Shown: piece by piece, positions 25,247-34,152 of the stretch
Numbering within the stretch: position 1 is the first letter of the stretch
Layout: every line of letters starts with the position of its first letter
From: a bacterium
Lineage (GTDB): Bacteria > Myxococcota_A > Bradymonadia > UBA7976 > UBA1532
Assembly (NCBI GenBank): GCA_030426085.1
Contig: JAUHYW010000080.1
Coordinates: 1 to 46,024 of the forward strand
Length of the DNA: 46,024 nt
Direction: 5' to 3'
The notes under the pieces: generated by a model
What the model was told of the DNA's origin: nothing
What the model saw: only the letters and a program-made list of their open reading frames with translations
Databases searched by the model: none
Program-made: the position numbers and the translations under genes

Positions 25247-27258
25247 GCGTCACCCTCCGGCCCTTCGCCCAGCTCGACGAGCACCGCGCCGGCGTCGACC
25301 ACCGCGCCCTCGCTCACCCGGATGGCCGTCACCACCCCGTCGGCCGGCGCGGTGAGGGTCTGCTCCATCTTCATCGCCTCGAGGATGACCAGCGGCGCGC
25401 CGGCGGCCACCGCCTCGCCCACCGCCACGCACACCCGGACCACCTTACCCGGCATCGGCGCCACCGCGCCGCCCTCGGCCGCGTCGGCCTCGGCGTCGGG
25501 GAACCGGGGCGCCTCGATACACAGCGAGGCCCCGTCCAGATCGCGCACCCGGCGCCGGGCCCCGTCGGCGACCACCGTGAACCGCCGCACGACCCCGTCG
25601 GCGAAGCGCAGCGCGACGCGGGGCCCGTCGAGCGCCTCGATCGCGACCTCTTCGGTCTCGGTGTGCCCGTCGCCCTCGATGGTGACCGCGAACCGCCGCT
25701 GATCGACGGCGTGATAGGCCAGCCGCAGGCTCCGGCCGTCCACCGCCCACGCGTCGCCCAGCGGGGGGAACGGGTTGTTGGTCCACCCGGCGCGGATGGC
25801 GGGCATCAGCGGCCGCCGCGCCACCCGCCCCGCCGCGTCGGACAGCGCCGCCGCGATCAGGCGCCGTCGGCGGGCCAGCGGGTCGTCGGGCGGGGCCCAG
25901 TCGGGCAGGTGATCGACGATGAAGTGGGTCGACAGCTCGCCCGCAGCCCACGCCGGGTGGCGCAGCACCGCCAGCAGGAAGTCGCGGTTCGTCGTCGGCC
26001 CCTGCACCCCCAGCCGGCGCAGCGCCCCGATCATGCGCCGGGTCGCCCGGTCGCGGTCGGCCCCGCCGGCGATCACCTTGGCCAGCATCGGGTCGTAGTG
26101 GATGCCCACCACCGACCCCCGCTCGACCCCGGCGTCGACCCGCACGTCGGCCATCTCGGGCGCCTGCCAGTCGACGATGGCCCCGGTGCTCGGCAGAAAC
26201 CCGTCGGCCGGATCCTCGGCGTAGATCCGGCACTCGATCGCGTGCCCCGCGCGGGTGATCGCCTCTTGCGGCGGCACCGGCCGCCCCGACGCCACGTCGA
26301 GCTGCATCGCCACCAGATCGAGCCCGGTGATGCGCTCGGTGACCGGGTGCTCGACCTGCAAGCGGGTGTTGACCTCCAAGAAGAAGAAGCCCCCGTCGGG
26401 CGCGACGATGAACTCCACCGTGCCCGCCCCGCGGTAGCCCAGCGCCTCGCCCGCGGTCAGCGCCGCGGCGCACAGCTCGGCCCGCAGCGCCTCGTCGACC
26501 GCCGGTGAAGGGGCCTCCTCGATGATCTTCTGGAACCGCCGCTGGACGCTGCACTCCCGCTCGAAGCAGTGGATGACCCGGGCGCCGTCGCCGACGATCT
26601 GCACCTCGATGTGCCGCGGCCGCTCGATGTACGTCTCCAGGATGAGCGTCGGATCACCGAAGCCGCTCTGCGCCAGCCGCTGCGCCTCCTCGATCGCCCC
26701 GGGCAGCGCCTCGGCCGCCCGCACGATGCGCATGCCCTTGCCCCCGCCCCCGGCGGCGGCCTTGACCAGCAGCGGATAGCCGATCGCCTCGGCCTCGGTC
26801 GCGAACCGCTCGACCGACTGGTCCTCGCCGGCGTAGCCCGGCGCCACCGGCACCCCCCGCGAGGCCATCAGCGCCCGGGCGGCGGCCTTGTCCCCCATCG
26901 CCCGGATGGTCTCGGGGGTCGGCCCGACGAAGACGAGGCCCGCCGCCTCGACCGCCGCGGCGAAGTCGGCGTTCTCCGCCAGGAACCCGTAGCCGGGGTG
27001 GATCGCGTCGGCCCCGGTCGCCTCGGCCGCGGCCAGGAGCGCGCCGACGTCGAGGTACGACCCGGCGGCCGGCGCCGGCCCGATGCGGACCGCCTCGTCG
27101 GCCTCGGCGACGTGCGGCGCGTCGGCGTCGGCGTCGCTGAACACCGCCACCGTCAGCAGCCCGTAGTCCCGGCAGGTGCGCATGATGCGGCGGGCGATCT
27201 CGCCCCGGTTGGCGACCAGCACCTTCTCCAGCCGGCGCGCCGTCGTCTCTGACTGCAT
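25243..27258 (-). CDS. Acyl-CoA carboxylase biotin carboxylase + biotin carrier subunit
   Basis: 671 residues. The N-terminal biotin carboxylase begins LEKVLVANRGEIARRI, with the ATP-grasp glycine loop KAAAGGGGKGMR, FLEVNTRLQVEHPVTE and the carboxylase C-domain. A C-terminal biotinyl domain carries EAMKMEQ, whose Lys is biotinylated. This is the alpha chain of a propionyl-, methylcrotonyl- or geranyl-CoA carboxylase-type enzyme, partnered by the adjacent carboxyltransferase. The ATG at 27258 with a GAGGG site is preferred over GTG 27282. The gene lies immediately downstream of a MITE-like element that now forms part of its leader. Confidence 0.9.
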   Translation of the reverse strand: MQSETTARRLEKVLVANRGEIARRIMRTCRDYGLLTVAVFSDADADAPHVAEADEAVRIGPAPAAGSYLDVGALLAAAEATGADAIHPGYGFLAENADFAAAVEAAGLVFVGPTPETIRAMGDKAAARALMASRGVPVAPGYAGEDQSVERFATEAEAIGYPLLVKAAAGGGGKGMRIVRAAEALPGAIEEAQRLAQSGFGDPTLILETYIERPRHIEVQIVGDGARVIHCFERECSVQRRFQKIIEEAPSPAVDEALRAELCAAALTAGEALGYRGAGTVEFIVAPDGGFFFLEVNTRLQVEHPVTERITGLDLVAMQLDVASGRPVPPQEAITRAGHAIECRIYAEDPADGFLPSTGAIVDWQAPEMADVRVDAGVERGSVVGIHYDPMLAKVIAGGADRDRATRRMIGALRRLGVQGPTTNRDFLLAVLRHPAWAAGELSTHFIVDHLPDWAPPDDPLARRRRLIAAALSDAAGRVARRPLMPAIRAGWTNNPFPPLGDAWAVDGRSLRLAYHAVDQRRFAVTIEGDGHTETEEVAIEALDGPRVALRFADGVVRRFTVVADGARRRVRDLDGASLCIEAPRFPDAEADAAEGGAVAPMPGKVVRVCVAVGEAVAAGAPLVILEAMKMEQTLTAPADGVVTAIRVSEGAVVDAGAVLVELGEGPEGDA

Positions 27259-27270
27259 CTCGTCCCTCAA

Positions 27271-27430
27271 GAGCTTGCCCACAAAATACGGTCGAGCACA
27301 GTGCCGGGCCGAGCGCCGAGGTCCAGGATGGAGGCCGCAGGAATACTCGAAGTATTCCGAGCGCCGACAGACACCGAGATCGGCGCTCGGGACGGTGCTG
27401 GGCGAAGCGCCGAAGTTTGTGGGAAAGCTC
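27271..27430. mobile_element. MITE-like element, ~160 bp, imperfect long inverted repeats
   Basis: The left end GAGCTTGCCCACAAA (27271-27285) is mirrored by TTTGTGGGAAAGCTC (27416-27430) with one mismatch. Further inside, each side carries matching GCxCAG...CCGAGCGCCGA blocks, so arms of about 55 bp are imperfect inverted repeats. The centre holds a perfect hairpin, GGAATACT-CGA-AGTATTCC. TCAA flanks both ends (27267-27270 and 27431-27434), a plausible 4-bp target-site duplication. It has no ORF and sits between two carboxylase subunit genes, starting right at the carboxyltransferase stop codon. REP-type palindrome is the alternative. Confidence 0.6.
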
Positions 27431-29032
27431 TCAATGCCGGAAGACGCCGAACTGCATCGTGCCCTCGACCGGCCCGGTCAGCGCCGCCGACAGCGCCAGC
27501 CCGACCACGTCCCGGGTGTCGCGGGGGTCGATGACCCCGTCGTCCCACAGGCGGGCGGTGGCGAAGAGGGCGTCGGACTCCTTGTCGATCTGCTGGCGCA
27601 GCATCGTCTTCATCATCTCGAGCTCCATCTCGTCGACCGGCCGGCCGCCCCGGGCCGCCGCGCCCCGCTTGACGATGTCGAGCACCCCGGCGAGCTGCTC
27701 CCCGCCCATCACCGCGATGCGATGGTTGGGCCACGAGAACAGGAACCGCGGCCCGTAGGCCCGCCCCGACATGGCGTAGTTGCCCGCCCCGTAGCTGGCG
27801 CCCATCATCACCGTGATCGCGGGCACGGTGCTGTTGCTCACCGCGTTGATCATCTTCGCGCCGTGCTTGATGATGCCGCCCTGCTCGTAGGCCGTGCCCA
27901 CCATGAACCCGGTGATGTTCTGCAAGAACAGCAGCGGCACCGACTTCTGGTTGCACAGCTCGATGAACTGCGCCCCCTTGTTGGCCGCCTCCGAGAACAG
28001 GACCCCCTGGTTGGCCAGCACCCCCACCGGGTGCCCGTGCACCGTGGCCCAGCCGGTGACCAGCGTCGGCCCGTACAGCGGCTTGAACGGGTGGAACCGG
28101 CTGCCATCGACCACCCGGGCGATGACCTCGGCGGCGTCGAACGGCACCCGCACGTCGCTCGACGCGATGCCGAGCAGATCGTCGACGTCGTGGGCCGGCG
28201 GATCGGCCGGGTGGCGCGGCCCGCCGCCCTGCTTGCGCCACTCGAGCAGCCGCACGATCTCCCGCCCCAGCCGGATCGCGTCCCGCTCGTCGGCGGCGAG
28301 GTAGTCGCTCACCCCGCTGATCTTGGCATGCATCGCCGCCCCACCCAGCGACTCGTCGTCGGCGTCCTCGCCGGTGGCCATCTTCACCAGCGGCGGCCCG
28401 GCGAGGTACACCCGGGCCTGCCCGTCGACCATCACCGTGTAGTCGCTCATGCCCGGGATGTAGGCCCCGCCGGCGGTCGAGCTGCCGAAGACGAGGCAGA
28501 TCGTGGGCTGGCGGGCGGCCGAGGCCCGGGTCAGGTCGCGGAAGGCGGCCCCCCCGGGCACGAAGATCTTCGACTGGTTGGGCAGATCGGCCCCGGCCGA
28601 CTCGATCAGGTTGATGGTCGGCAGCCGGTTGTGCTCGGCGACCTCGGCCAGCCGGCGCGACTTGAGCACCGAGTACTCGTTCATCGCGCCGCCTTTGACC
28701 GTCGACTCGGTGGCCGAGATCAGGCACTCGACGCCCGACACCAGCCCCACCCCGCCGATCATCGAGGCCCCGGTGCGGACCCCGCCGCCGACCCGATGCC
28801 CGGCGAGCGGGCACAGCTCGAGGAACCACCCGTCCCGATCGAGCAGCAGCTCGACCCGCTGCCGGGGCAGCAGCTTGCCCCGGGCGAGGTGCCGCTGCAC
28901 GTACTTCTCGCCCCCGCCGGCCCGGGCCCGGGCCAGCGCCGCGCCGACCTCTTCGAGCCGGGCGAGGTTCGCCGCGCGGTTCTGCTGGAAGACCTCGCTG
29001 TGGGGATCGACCCGGGTCGGCAGCACCCTCAC
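27431..29032 (-). CDS. Acyl-CoA carboxylase carboxyltransferase (beta) subunit
   Basis: 533-residue carboxyltransferase that transfers CO2 from carboxybiotin to an acyl-CoA. Motifs include [50 protein letters not shown], the second oxyanion site [36 protein letters not shown] and [12 protein letters not shown]. The pattern is closest to methylcrotonyl/geranyl-CoA carboxylase beta chains, so a branched or unsaturated acyl-CoA is likely; propionyl-CoA is possible. The GTG start at 29032 overlaps the upstream gene's stop (GTGA). Its own TGA may include bases of the target duplication left by the MITE-like insertion. Confidence 0.9.
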   Translation of the reverse strand: MRVLPTRVDPHSEVFQQNRAANLARLEEVGAALARARAGGGEKYVQRHLARGKLLPRQRVELLLDRDGWFLELCPLAGHRVGGGVRTGASMIGGVGLVSGVECLISATESTVKGGAMNEYSVLKSRRLAEVAEHNRLPTINLIESAGADLPNQSKIFVPGGAAFRDLTRASAARQPTICLVFGSSTAGGAYIPGMSDYTVMVDGQARVYLAGPPLVKMATGEDADDESLGGAAMHAKISGVSDYLAADERDAIRLGREIVRLLEWRKQGGGPRHPADPPAHDVDDLLGIASSDVRVPFDAAEVIARVVDGSRFHPFKPLYGPTLVTGWATVHGHPVGVLANQGVLFSEAANKGAQFIELCNQKSVPLLFLQNITGFMVGTAYEQGGIIKHGAKMINAVSNSTVPAITVMMGASYGAGNYAMSGRAYGPRFLFSWPNHRIAVMGGEQLAGVLDIVKRGAAARGGRPVDEMELEMMKTMLRQQIDKESDALFATARLWDDGVIDPRDTRDVVGLALSAALTGPVEGTMQFGVFRH

Positions 29033-29895
29033 GCGGCCAGCCCCAGGATGCGCCGGGTCTCTTCGGGCGAGGCCACGGTCCGCCCGGCCTCGGTGGCCGC
29101 CTTCGCCAGCGCCTCGACGAGCTGCCCGTTGCTGGTCGCCTTCTCCCCGTCGGGCAGATAGAACGTGTCCTCCAGCCCGGTGCGCAGCATGCCGCCCAGC
29201 TCGGCGGTGCGCCGGTGCACGGCCCACACCTCGGCCCGGCCGATGACGATCGCCTGCCACGCGGCCTTCGGCGGCAGCTCGTCGACCAGCAGCGGCAGCC
29301 AGGCCGCCTTGGCCGGCATACCGCTCGCGACGCCCATCACCAGCGAGACGTGGGGGTGATCGCCCAGCATGCCCTTCGCGGCGAACATCGCCACCGAGCG
29401 CACGATGCCGGTGTCGAAGCACTCGCACTCGGGGATGACATCGTGGGCGTCCATCGCCGCGATGAACCGCTCGATCTTGGCGACCGGGTTGTCGAACAGC
29501 ATCGGCGGCCAGGCCCACTGCCCGTTGCTGCGCAGCTTGAGGTAGTTCAGCGAGCCGGCGTTGAGCGCGGCCATCTCGGGCTTCACCGACTCGAGGCAGG
29601 CCACCGGCCCCGAGATGTCGTCGCCGACGACGCCGGTGGACATGTTGATGACCACCCCGGGGCACGCCTCGCGGATGGCGTCGCAGATCGACTGCGCGAC
29701 CGCCGGATCCCACGACGGCAGGCGCCCCATACCCGGCCGCTGATCGCGGAAGTGGCAGTGCATGATCGTCGCCCCCGCGTCGAAGGCCCGCCGGGCCTCG
29801 GCGGCCATCTCCTCGGGCGTCACCGGCACATGATGCCGCTGGGGGTCGGTGAGCACGCCGGTCAGGGCGCAGGTCAGGATCGCCGCGTCGGACAT
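29029..29895 (-). CDS. Beta-keto acid cleavage enzyme (BKACE, DUF849; Kce-like)
   Basis: 288-residue TIM-barrel, zinc-dependent condensing/cleaving enzyme. The family reacts a beta-keto acid with acetyl-CoA to give acetoacetate and a new CoA ester. The zinc ligands H46 and H48 are visible in [31 protein letters not shown] and [14 protein letters not shown] are family blocks. The exact substrate cannot be read. Being first in an operon with an acyl-CoA carboxylase suggests the CoA-ester product feeds a catabolic route. A GGAGGCGG ribosome site precedes the ATG. Confidence 0.85.
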   Translation of the reverse strand: MSDAAILTCALTGVLTDPQRHHVPVTPEEMAAEARRAFDAGATIMHCHFRDQRPGMGRLPSWDPAVAQSICDAIREACPGVVINMSTGVVGDDISGPVACLESVKPEMAALNAGSLNYLKLRSNGQWAWPPMLFDNPVAKIERFIAAMDAHDVIPECECFDTGIVRSVAMFAAKGMLGDHPHVSLVMGVASGMPAKAAWLPLLVDELPPKAAWQAIVIGRAEVWAVHRRTAELGGMLRTGLEDTFYLPDGEKATSNGQLVEALAKAATEAGRTVASPEETRRILGLAA

Positions 29896-29928
29896 CGGGG
29901 CCGCCTCCGCTGGATGGGCTCGGCGGCG

Positions 29929-29957
29929 ACGCTATCGACTCGGGGGTCGGCGGTCAA
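29929..29957 (-). promoter_or_regulatory. Promoter of the BKACE-carboxylase operon
   Basis: On the minus strand TTGACC (29957-29952), a 17-bp spacer and TAGCGT (29934-29929) lie about 35 nt upstream of the BKACE ATG, overlapping the 3' end of the upstream TOPRIM-like gene. The -35 is 5/6 consensus. Confidence 0.55.
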
Positions 29958-30582
29958 TGGGCCGGGTGGGCGCCGCGGTCGGATGGCGGAGCAGCTTGCG
30001 GACGAAGCGGTCGAGCTCCGGCAGGACCGGTCGCACGTCGTCGAGGCGCCCAGCGAGGGTTCGGGCCATCGGCGCGTAGCGGGGGGCCGACTTGAGCGAC
30101 CGACCGCGCCGATCCCGGTCGAGCAGCCCCAGCTCGGCCAGCGCGTTCTCCGGGCGGGGCGTCGCCTCCAGCGCGGGCGTCGACGGGCGGTGGGCGGCCA
30201 CCAGCCAGGCCTCCGTCGCCTGCGCGGGCAGGGCGATCAGCAGCTCCGGTCGAGCCGCCCCGGCGCCGAGCCAGCCCTTGATCGTGGCGCAGAGCCCGGC
30301 GGTGTCGGCGACGCCGAAGCGCGCGCAGCGGTCGGCGTCGAGGTGCACGAGCAGCAGATCGACCGCCTGCCACTCGAGCAGCCACTGCAACCCCGGCCCG
30401 TTCGCGCGGCACCAGCGCTCGACGCGGGTGTCGCCGCCCGCGGGGTCGAGGGCGTCGAGGTCGGGCTGGAGATACAGGGGGCGGATGGGCCGGCCGAGGA
30501 TGTGCTCGACCAGGACCCGGAAGACCTCGACGTCGGTCGGCCCCTCGCAGACGAACGCCACCGTCGGCTCGGCCGCGCTCAT
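29932..30582 (-). CDS. TOPRIM-like (DUF4276-type) protein, partner of AAA ATPase
   Basis: 216 residues. The layout is TOPRIM-like: the N-terminal [10 protein letters not shown] supplies the conserved Glu, [11 protein letters not shown] the DxD, and [15 protein letters not shown] is the motif usual in DUF4276 proteins. The C-terminal part ([18 protein letters not shown]) is basic. Its ATG overlaps the stop of the ATPase gene (ATGA), so the two are translationally coupled. ATPase plus TOPRIM-like effector is the arrangement of several anti-phage modules (PARIS, AbiL/RloAB-like); nuclease activity here is inferred. Confidence 0.72.
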   Translation of the reverse strand: MSAAEPTVAFVCEGPTDVEVFRVLVEHILGRPIRPLYLQPDLDALDPAGGDTRVERWCRANGPGLQWLLEWQAVDLLLVHLDADRCARFGVADTAGLCATIKGWLGAGAARPELLIALPAQATEAWLVAAHRPSTPALEATPRPENALAELGLLDRDRRGRSLKSAPRYAPMARTLAGRLDDVRPVLPELDRFVRKLLRHPTAAPTRPIDRRPPSR

Positions 30583-31796
30583 ATGTTGGGCATGCCGCCG
30601 AGCCAGCCCTCGGTCCAGAGCTGGGACAATGGCTTGCCGGCGGTCTCCATCTTCGCCCGCGTCGCGCCGTCGACCGAGATGCGCCTGACCGTCGTGGCGC
30701 CGCGGCTGTCGCGGTCGACCACGAACAGCCGCACCCGGTCGTCATCGAGCGCGAGCCCGTCGAGCACCTGGGCGTTGTGCGCCGTCAGCAGGAGCTGCGG
30801 CGCGGCGTCGTCTTCGAGCACGATCCGCTGGACGGTGCGCACCAGCTCGCGGGCCAGGCGGGGGTTGAGCGCCTGGTCGACGTTGTCCACGGCCGCGATC
30901 GGCGGCGTCGTGGGGTGCGCCACCAGCGTCAGCAGAAACATCACATACAGCGCGCCTTCGCTGGCGTCGAACGCGGACAATGTATTGCGGCGCTCGGTCA
31001 TGTGCCGGTCGCGGAAGCCGAGGACCGCGCGGGTCGAGGCCACCGAAGGCGACAGGTTGGCTTCGCTCGCCGAGCCGATCTGGAAGTCGCCCATCCAGTC
31101 GATCAGGTGATGGGCTGCCTGGAGGTGGGCTCGGCCCCGCGGCGTCGACCGGGCCTCGCGGACGGCCTCGGCCAGCCGACCGCCCATGAGCCCGGTCGGG
31201 CGCGGCTGACGCTGCGTGTCGTCGGCGGTGGTGCCGCGGAGCATCGGGGTGAACGGGGTGTAGATGCCATAGTCATCGAGCGCGTCGAGCAGGCGGGCGG
31301 CGTGGGTGTCGGGGAAGACACCGCGGGCGAGCGCGGCGATGGAGCTGTGCTTGTCGAGGCGCACCGAGGCGCCGTCGTCGACCTGGATCCGGGCCGCGCC
31401 GGGCCCCCGGCTGGCGAGCTGCTCGGGGCCCGCCGGCGTGCGCTCGATCACCGCCTCGTGGGAGATGCCCCATGACTGCGCCGGGTCCTTGATGGGGTTG
31501 TTGAGGCTCACCCGGTACTCGGCGACGCCCGCGCGGGCCGCGAGTGAGATGGCCGGGCGCACGCGGCGGCCCCGGAACGCGGTCTTGTAGAGGGCCGGCA
31601 GCCCCGGCCGCACGCCGCGCTCCTTGAACGCCGCGTCGTCGACCCGGCCCCGGGCTGCGCAGCCGAGCAGGCCGATGGCTTCGAGCAGGTTGGTCTTGCC
31701 CGATCCGTTGGAGCCGACGAAGACGTTGAACCGGCCCGGCTCGAAGGTCACGTCCGCGAGCGACTTGTAGCCCTGGATGTGCACCTCGTCGAGCAT
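30579..31796 (-). CDS. AAA (AAA_21/OLD-like) ATPase
   Basis: 405-residue ABC/SMC-type ATPase. The N-terminus has HIQGYKSLADV and Walker A FVGSNGSGKTNLLEA; the signature-like SAFDASEGALYVMFLLTL precedes Walker B AAVDNVDQALNP and a LLTAHNAQVLDGL switch region. This is the COG1106/AAA_21 class common in two-gene defence systems. AGGAG precedes the ATG and a good promoter lies just upstream, so the pair forms an independent transcription unit. An antiviral role is inference. Confidence 0.82.
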   Translation of the reverse strand: MLDEVHIQGYKSLADVTFEPGRFNVFVGSNGSGKTNLLEAIGLLGCAARGRVDDAAFKERGVRPGLPALYKTAFRGRRVRPAISLAARAGVAEYRVSLNNPIKDPAQSWGISHEAVIERTPAGPEQLASRGPGAARIQVDDGASVRLDKHSSIAALARGVFPDTHAARLLDALDDYGIYTPFTPMLRGTTADDTQRQPRPTGLMGGRLAEAVREARSTPRGRAHLQAAHHLIDWMGDFQIGSASEANLSPSVASTRAVLGFRDRHMTERRNTLSAFDASEGALYVMFLLTLVAHPTTPPIAAVDNVDQALNPRLARELVRTVQRIVLEDDAAPQLLLTAHNAQVLDGLALDDDRVRLFVVDRDSRGATTVRRISVDGATRAKMETAGKPLSQLWTEGWLGGMPNI

Positions 31797-31822
31797 CGGT
31801 GACTCCTGATCGTGACGGGCCC

Positions 31823-31851
31823 GGCATACGCCGTTCGCCGTCGACGGTCAA
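31823..31851 (-). promoter_or_regulatory. Promoter of the ATPase/TOPRIM pair
   Basis: On the minus strand TTGACC (31851-31846), 17 bp and TATGCC (31828-31823) are followed by AGGAG and the ATG at 31796. The -35 hexamer and spacing are the same as at the BKACE promoter. Confidence 0.55.
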
Positions 31852-31861
31852 GCGCGCCGAC

Positions 31862-32350
31862 CTACTCCAGCGCGACGCTCACCGGGGACGAGACCGAGAA
31901 CCCGCAGCGGCCGACCCGGGCCTGTGCGCTCAGCTCGATGCGGGTCGCGTCGCGGTAGTCGGCGCAGCCGGCGGCGAGCCCATGCACCACGAAGCGACCG
32001 TCGTCCTCGACCTCGACGCCCTCGACCTCGGGCCACGACCGGCCGGTGATGTCCCGCTCGGCGGCGTCGAAGATGGCGAAGGCGAAGCCGTCGATGCGCG
32101 CGCCGCAGCTCAGGCCGTGCAGCTCGATCTCGACGGCGCCGGTCCGCTCGGCGTCCCAGCCGGCGACGACCCCGGTGACCACCGGGACCCCCGGCTCGCC
32201 GCAGGTGGGCAGCTCGACGACGGGCACCGCGGCGACCGGCGCGTCGCCGTCGGCGAGGGCCGCGCGCCCGAGGGCGTCGATGTCGGGGTCGCCGCAGGCG
32301 GCGAGGGCCGAGAAGAGCAGCGCGAAGCAGATGAGAAGAGCGCGGGGCAT
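31862..32350 (-). CDS. Small lipoprotein
   Basis: 162 residues. The signal peptide MPRALLICFALLFSALAAC ends with lipobox LAAC (Cys19). The mature part carries four further Cys and a beta-rich, Ig-like pattern (VVTGVVAGWDAERTGAVEIE, VEDDGRFVVHGLAAGC), compatible with a carboxypeptidase-regulatory-like or Ig-like fold. AGGAGG lies 5 nt before the ATG. No function is recognised. Confidence 0.7.
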   Translation of the reverse strand: MPRALLICFALLFSALAACGDPDIDALGRAALADGDAPVAAVPVVELPTCGEPGVPVVTGVVAGWDAERTGAVEIELHGLSCGARIDGFAFAIFDAAERDITGRSWPEVEGVEVEDDGRFVVHGLAAGCADYRDATRIELSAQARVGRCGFSVSSPVSVALE

Positions 32351-32451
32351 CGGGGCCTCCTGTCGTCGGGGTGATCCCACGGTGCCCGCTCGCGGCGGCC
32401 GGGCCGGAGCGAAGACTTTTTCGCCCCCCGGCCCCCGAGAGGGCTGCGCGC

Positions 32452-32467
32452 GTCCCACCGGTGGGAC
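32452..32467. promoter_or_regulatory. Perfect 16-bp palindrome GTCCCACCGGTGGGAC
   Basis: The palindrome sits in the 226-bp gap between two divergent lipoprotein genes, about 100 nt from each start. A homodimeric regulator could control both. It is not followed by a T-tract on either strand. Confidence 0.5.
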
Positions 32468-32576
32468 ATGATGGTCTCACCGCGCCCGCTGCGACGGCGC
32501 CCGAGGCCGCATTCCACCGCGGAGACCGGTTGGATCGGCGCTTGCGAGGCAGCGGGGCGACCGCTGGGAGGGACCC

Positions 32577-34133
32577 ATGAAGCTGCGCGTATCGCTCGCC
32601 CTGATGCTCTGCGTCTCGCTGACCGCCTGCGCCGACGACCCGCCGGAGGCCACCGGCCCGGCCGAGGGCTACACCGGGCACGGCGAGCCGGCCGACTTCA
32701 CCCCCACCGTGGTCACCAAGTCCACCGCGCTCGGCGTGCCGGCCAGCTTCGACGGGCACACCGTGATGGAGGACGGCTTCCTCAACGCCAGCGACACCAT
32801 CACCGCCGCCCAGCTCCAGGCCTTCCTCGAGCGCACCCCCTACGGCAACCGCTCGTGGATCGCCGACGCCTCGGTGCCCGACGGCCGGCGGGCGGCCGAG
32901 GCCATCATCGCCGCCTGCCAGACCTTCGACGTCAACCCCATCGCGGTGCTCGCCCGGATGCAGGTCGAGCAGCGGGCCATCAGCACCACCAGCCCCATCA
33001 GCACCCACGCCCGGGACTACACCCTCGGCTGCGGCTGCCCCGACAACCGCCCGTGCAACACCGCCTACAAAGGGCTCTACGAGCAGGTCCTGTGCGGCGC
33101 GCGCACCATGCGCGGGCGCTACGAGGACTCGGAGGACGGCAGCGGGCAGTGGCGCCGGGGGCATACGAAGTCGACCCTGGACGGCTTCTCGATCACCCCC
33201 ACCAACCACGCCACCGCCGCGATGTACGCCTACACCCCGTGGCGGGGCAGCACCTCGAACAAGATCGGCAACTGGCTGGTGTGGAACATCACCCTGAAGT
33301 ACGCCCGCCACTTCGCCGAGCTGGGGGTCGACCTGCCGGGGGGCGACGCCCCGAGCCCGAGCGCCGGCGGCGACTGGATCGGCGAGGCGTGCGCCGAGGG
33401 CATGTGCCGCTTCTCGAACAGCTTCTGCGTGCAGGGCGCGGCGGGCGACATGTGCAGCCAGAGCTGCGAAGGCTACTGCCCCGACCGCCAGGGGGCGGCG
33501 GTCACCTTCTGCGTCGACGCGGCCCACTTCGGCGGGGCCGGCGGCGGGCTGTGCACGGTCAAGGCCGAGAGCCGCAACGGCTTCTGCGGCGCGCTGGGCA
33601 TGGAGGCGAAGACCCTGACCCGCTTCGTGGGCAGCAGCGGCGCCCCGGGCACCAGCGCGACGGTGTGCGTCTTCCCCAGCGCGCCGAGCGACCCCGGCCC
33701 CAGCGACCCCGAGCCGAGTGAACCCGAGCCCAGCGATCCCGAGCCCAGCGACCCCGGCCCCAGCGACCCGCCGGCCGATCCCGCGCCGGCCGACCCCCCG
33801 CCCGGCGGCAGCGACGTGCCGCCCGAGGGCGACGTCGGCGCCCGATGCGAAGGCCAGACCGCCTATCGCACCCTCGACGGCGCCACCGACGTGGCCGACT
33901 GCGCCGCGGTGAACCTGACCTGCGGCGCCGGCTTCTGCCTGGGCGACGGCCCGTCGGCGCCGGCCAGCTACGACGACCCCCGCTGCGCGACCCTGGACTT
34001 CGCCGGCAAGTGCGAGGGGCAGATCGCGGTCTACTGCGACAGCTACGGCAACTTCTTCGCCCAGGACTGCGCCGAGTGGGGCACCCGCTGCGGCTTCGCC
34101 GACGACGGCGACGGCTACTGGTGCCGCCGCTGA
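32577..34133 (+). CDS. Lipoprotein with lysozyme-like domain, SDP linker and Cys-rich tail
   Basis: 518 residues. The lipoprotein signal ends LTAC. Residues about 65-230 (ITAAQLQAFLERTPYGNRSW, IIAACQTFDVNPIAVLARMQ, VEQRAIS) look like a lysozyme-fold or glucosaminidase-like peptidoglycan domain, with the Glu in VEQRA as possible catalytic residue. A Cys-rich module follows (CRFSNSFCVQGAAGDMC), then a (P/E)SDP-repeat linker at about 33683-33805, then a second Cys-rich domain (CEGQTAYRTLDG, CEGQIAVYCDSYG). A GGGAGG site precedes the ATG. Cell-wall binding or remodelling is plausible; the activity is not proven by motifs. Confidence 0.75.
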   Translation: MKLRVSLALMLCVSLTACADDPPEATGPAEGYTGHGEPADFTPTVVTKSTALGVPASFDGHTVMEDGFLNASDTITAAQLQAFLERTPYGNRSWIADASVPDGRRAAEAIIAACQTFDVNPIAVLARMQVEQRAISTTSPISTHARDYTLGCGCPDNRPCNTAYKGLYEQVLCGARTMRGRYEDSEDGSGQWRRGHTKSTLDGFSITPTNHATAAMYAYTPWRGSTSNKIGNWLVWNITLKYARHFAELGVDLPGGDAPSPSAGGDWIGEACAEGMCRFSNSFCVQGAAGDMCSQSCEGYCPDRQGAAVTFCVDAAHFGGAGGGLCTVKAESRNGFCGALGMEAKTLTRFVGSSGAPGTSATVCVFPSAPSDPGPSDPEPSEPEPSDPEPSDPGPSDPPADPAPADPPPGGSDVPPEGDVGARCEGQTAYRTLDGATDVADCAAVNLTCGAGFCLGDGPSAPASYDDPRCATLDFAGKCEGQIAVYCDSYGNFFAQDCAEWGTRCGFADDGDGYWCRR

Positions 34134-34152
34134 GTCCGCCGCCGAGGCCCGC

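Noticed and set aside
22959-25355. 798-codon plus-strand frame opposite tmcA
   Set aside because: Shadow of a clear TmcA gene; no recognisable protein features.
15628-29895. Lysine fermentation pathway from KamA and the Kce-like BKACE
   Set aside because: The genes are 12 kb apart in separate operons; other enzymes (5,6-aminomutase, 3,5-diaminohexanoate dehydrogenase) are absent, and BKACE substrate range is broad.
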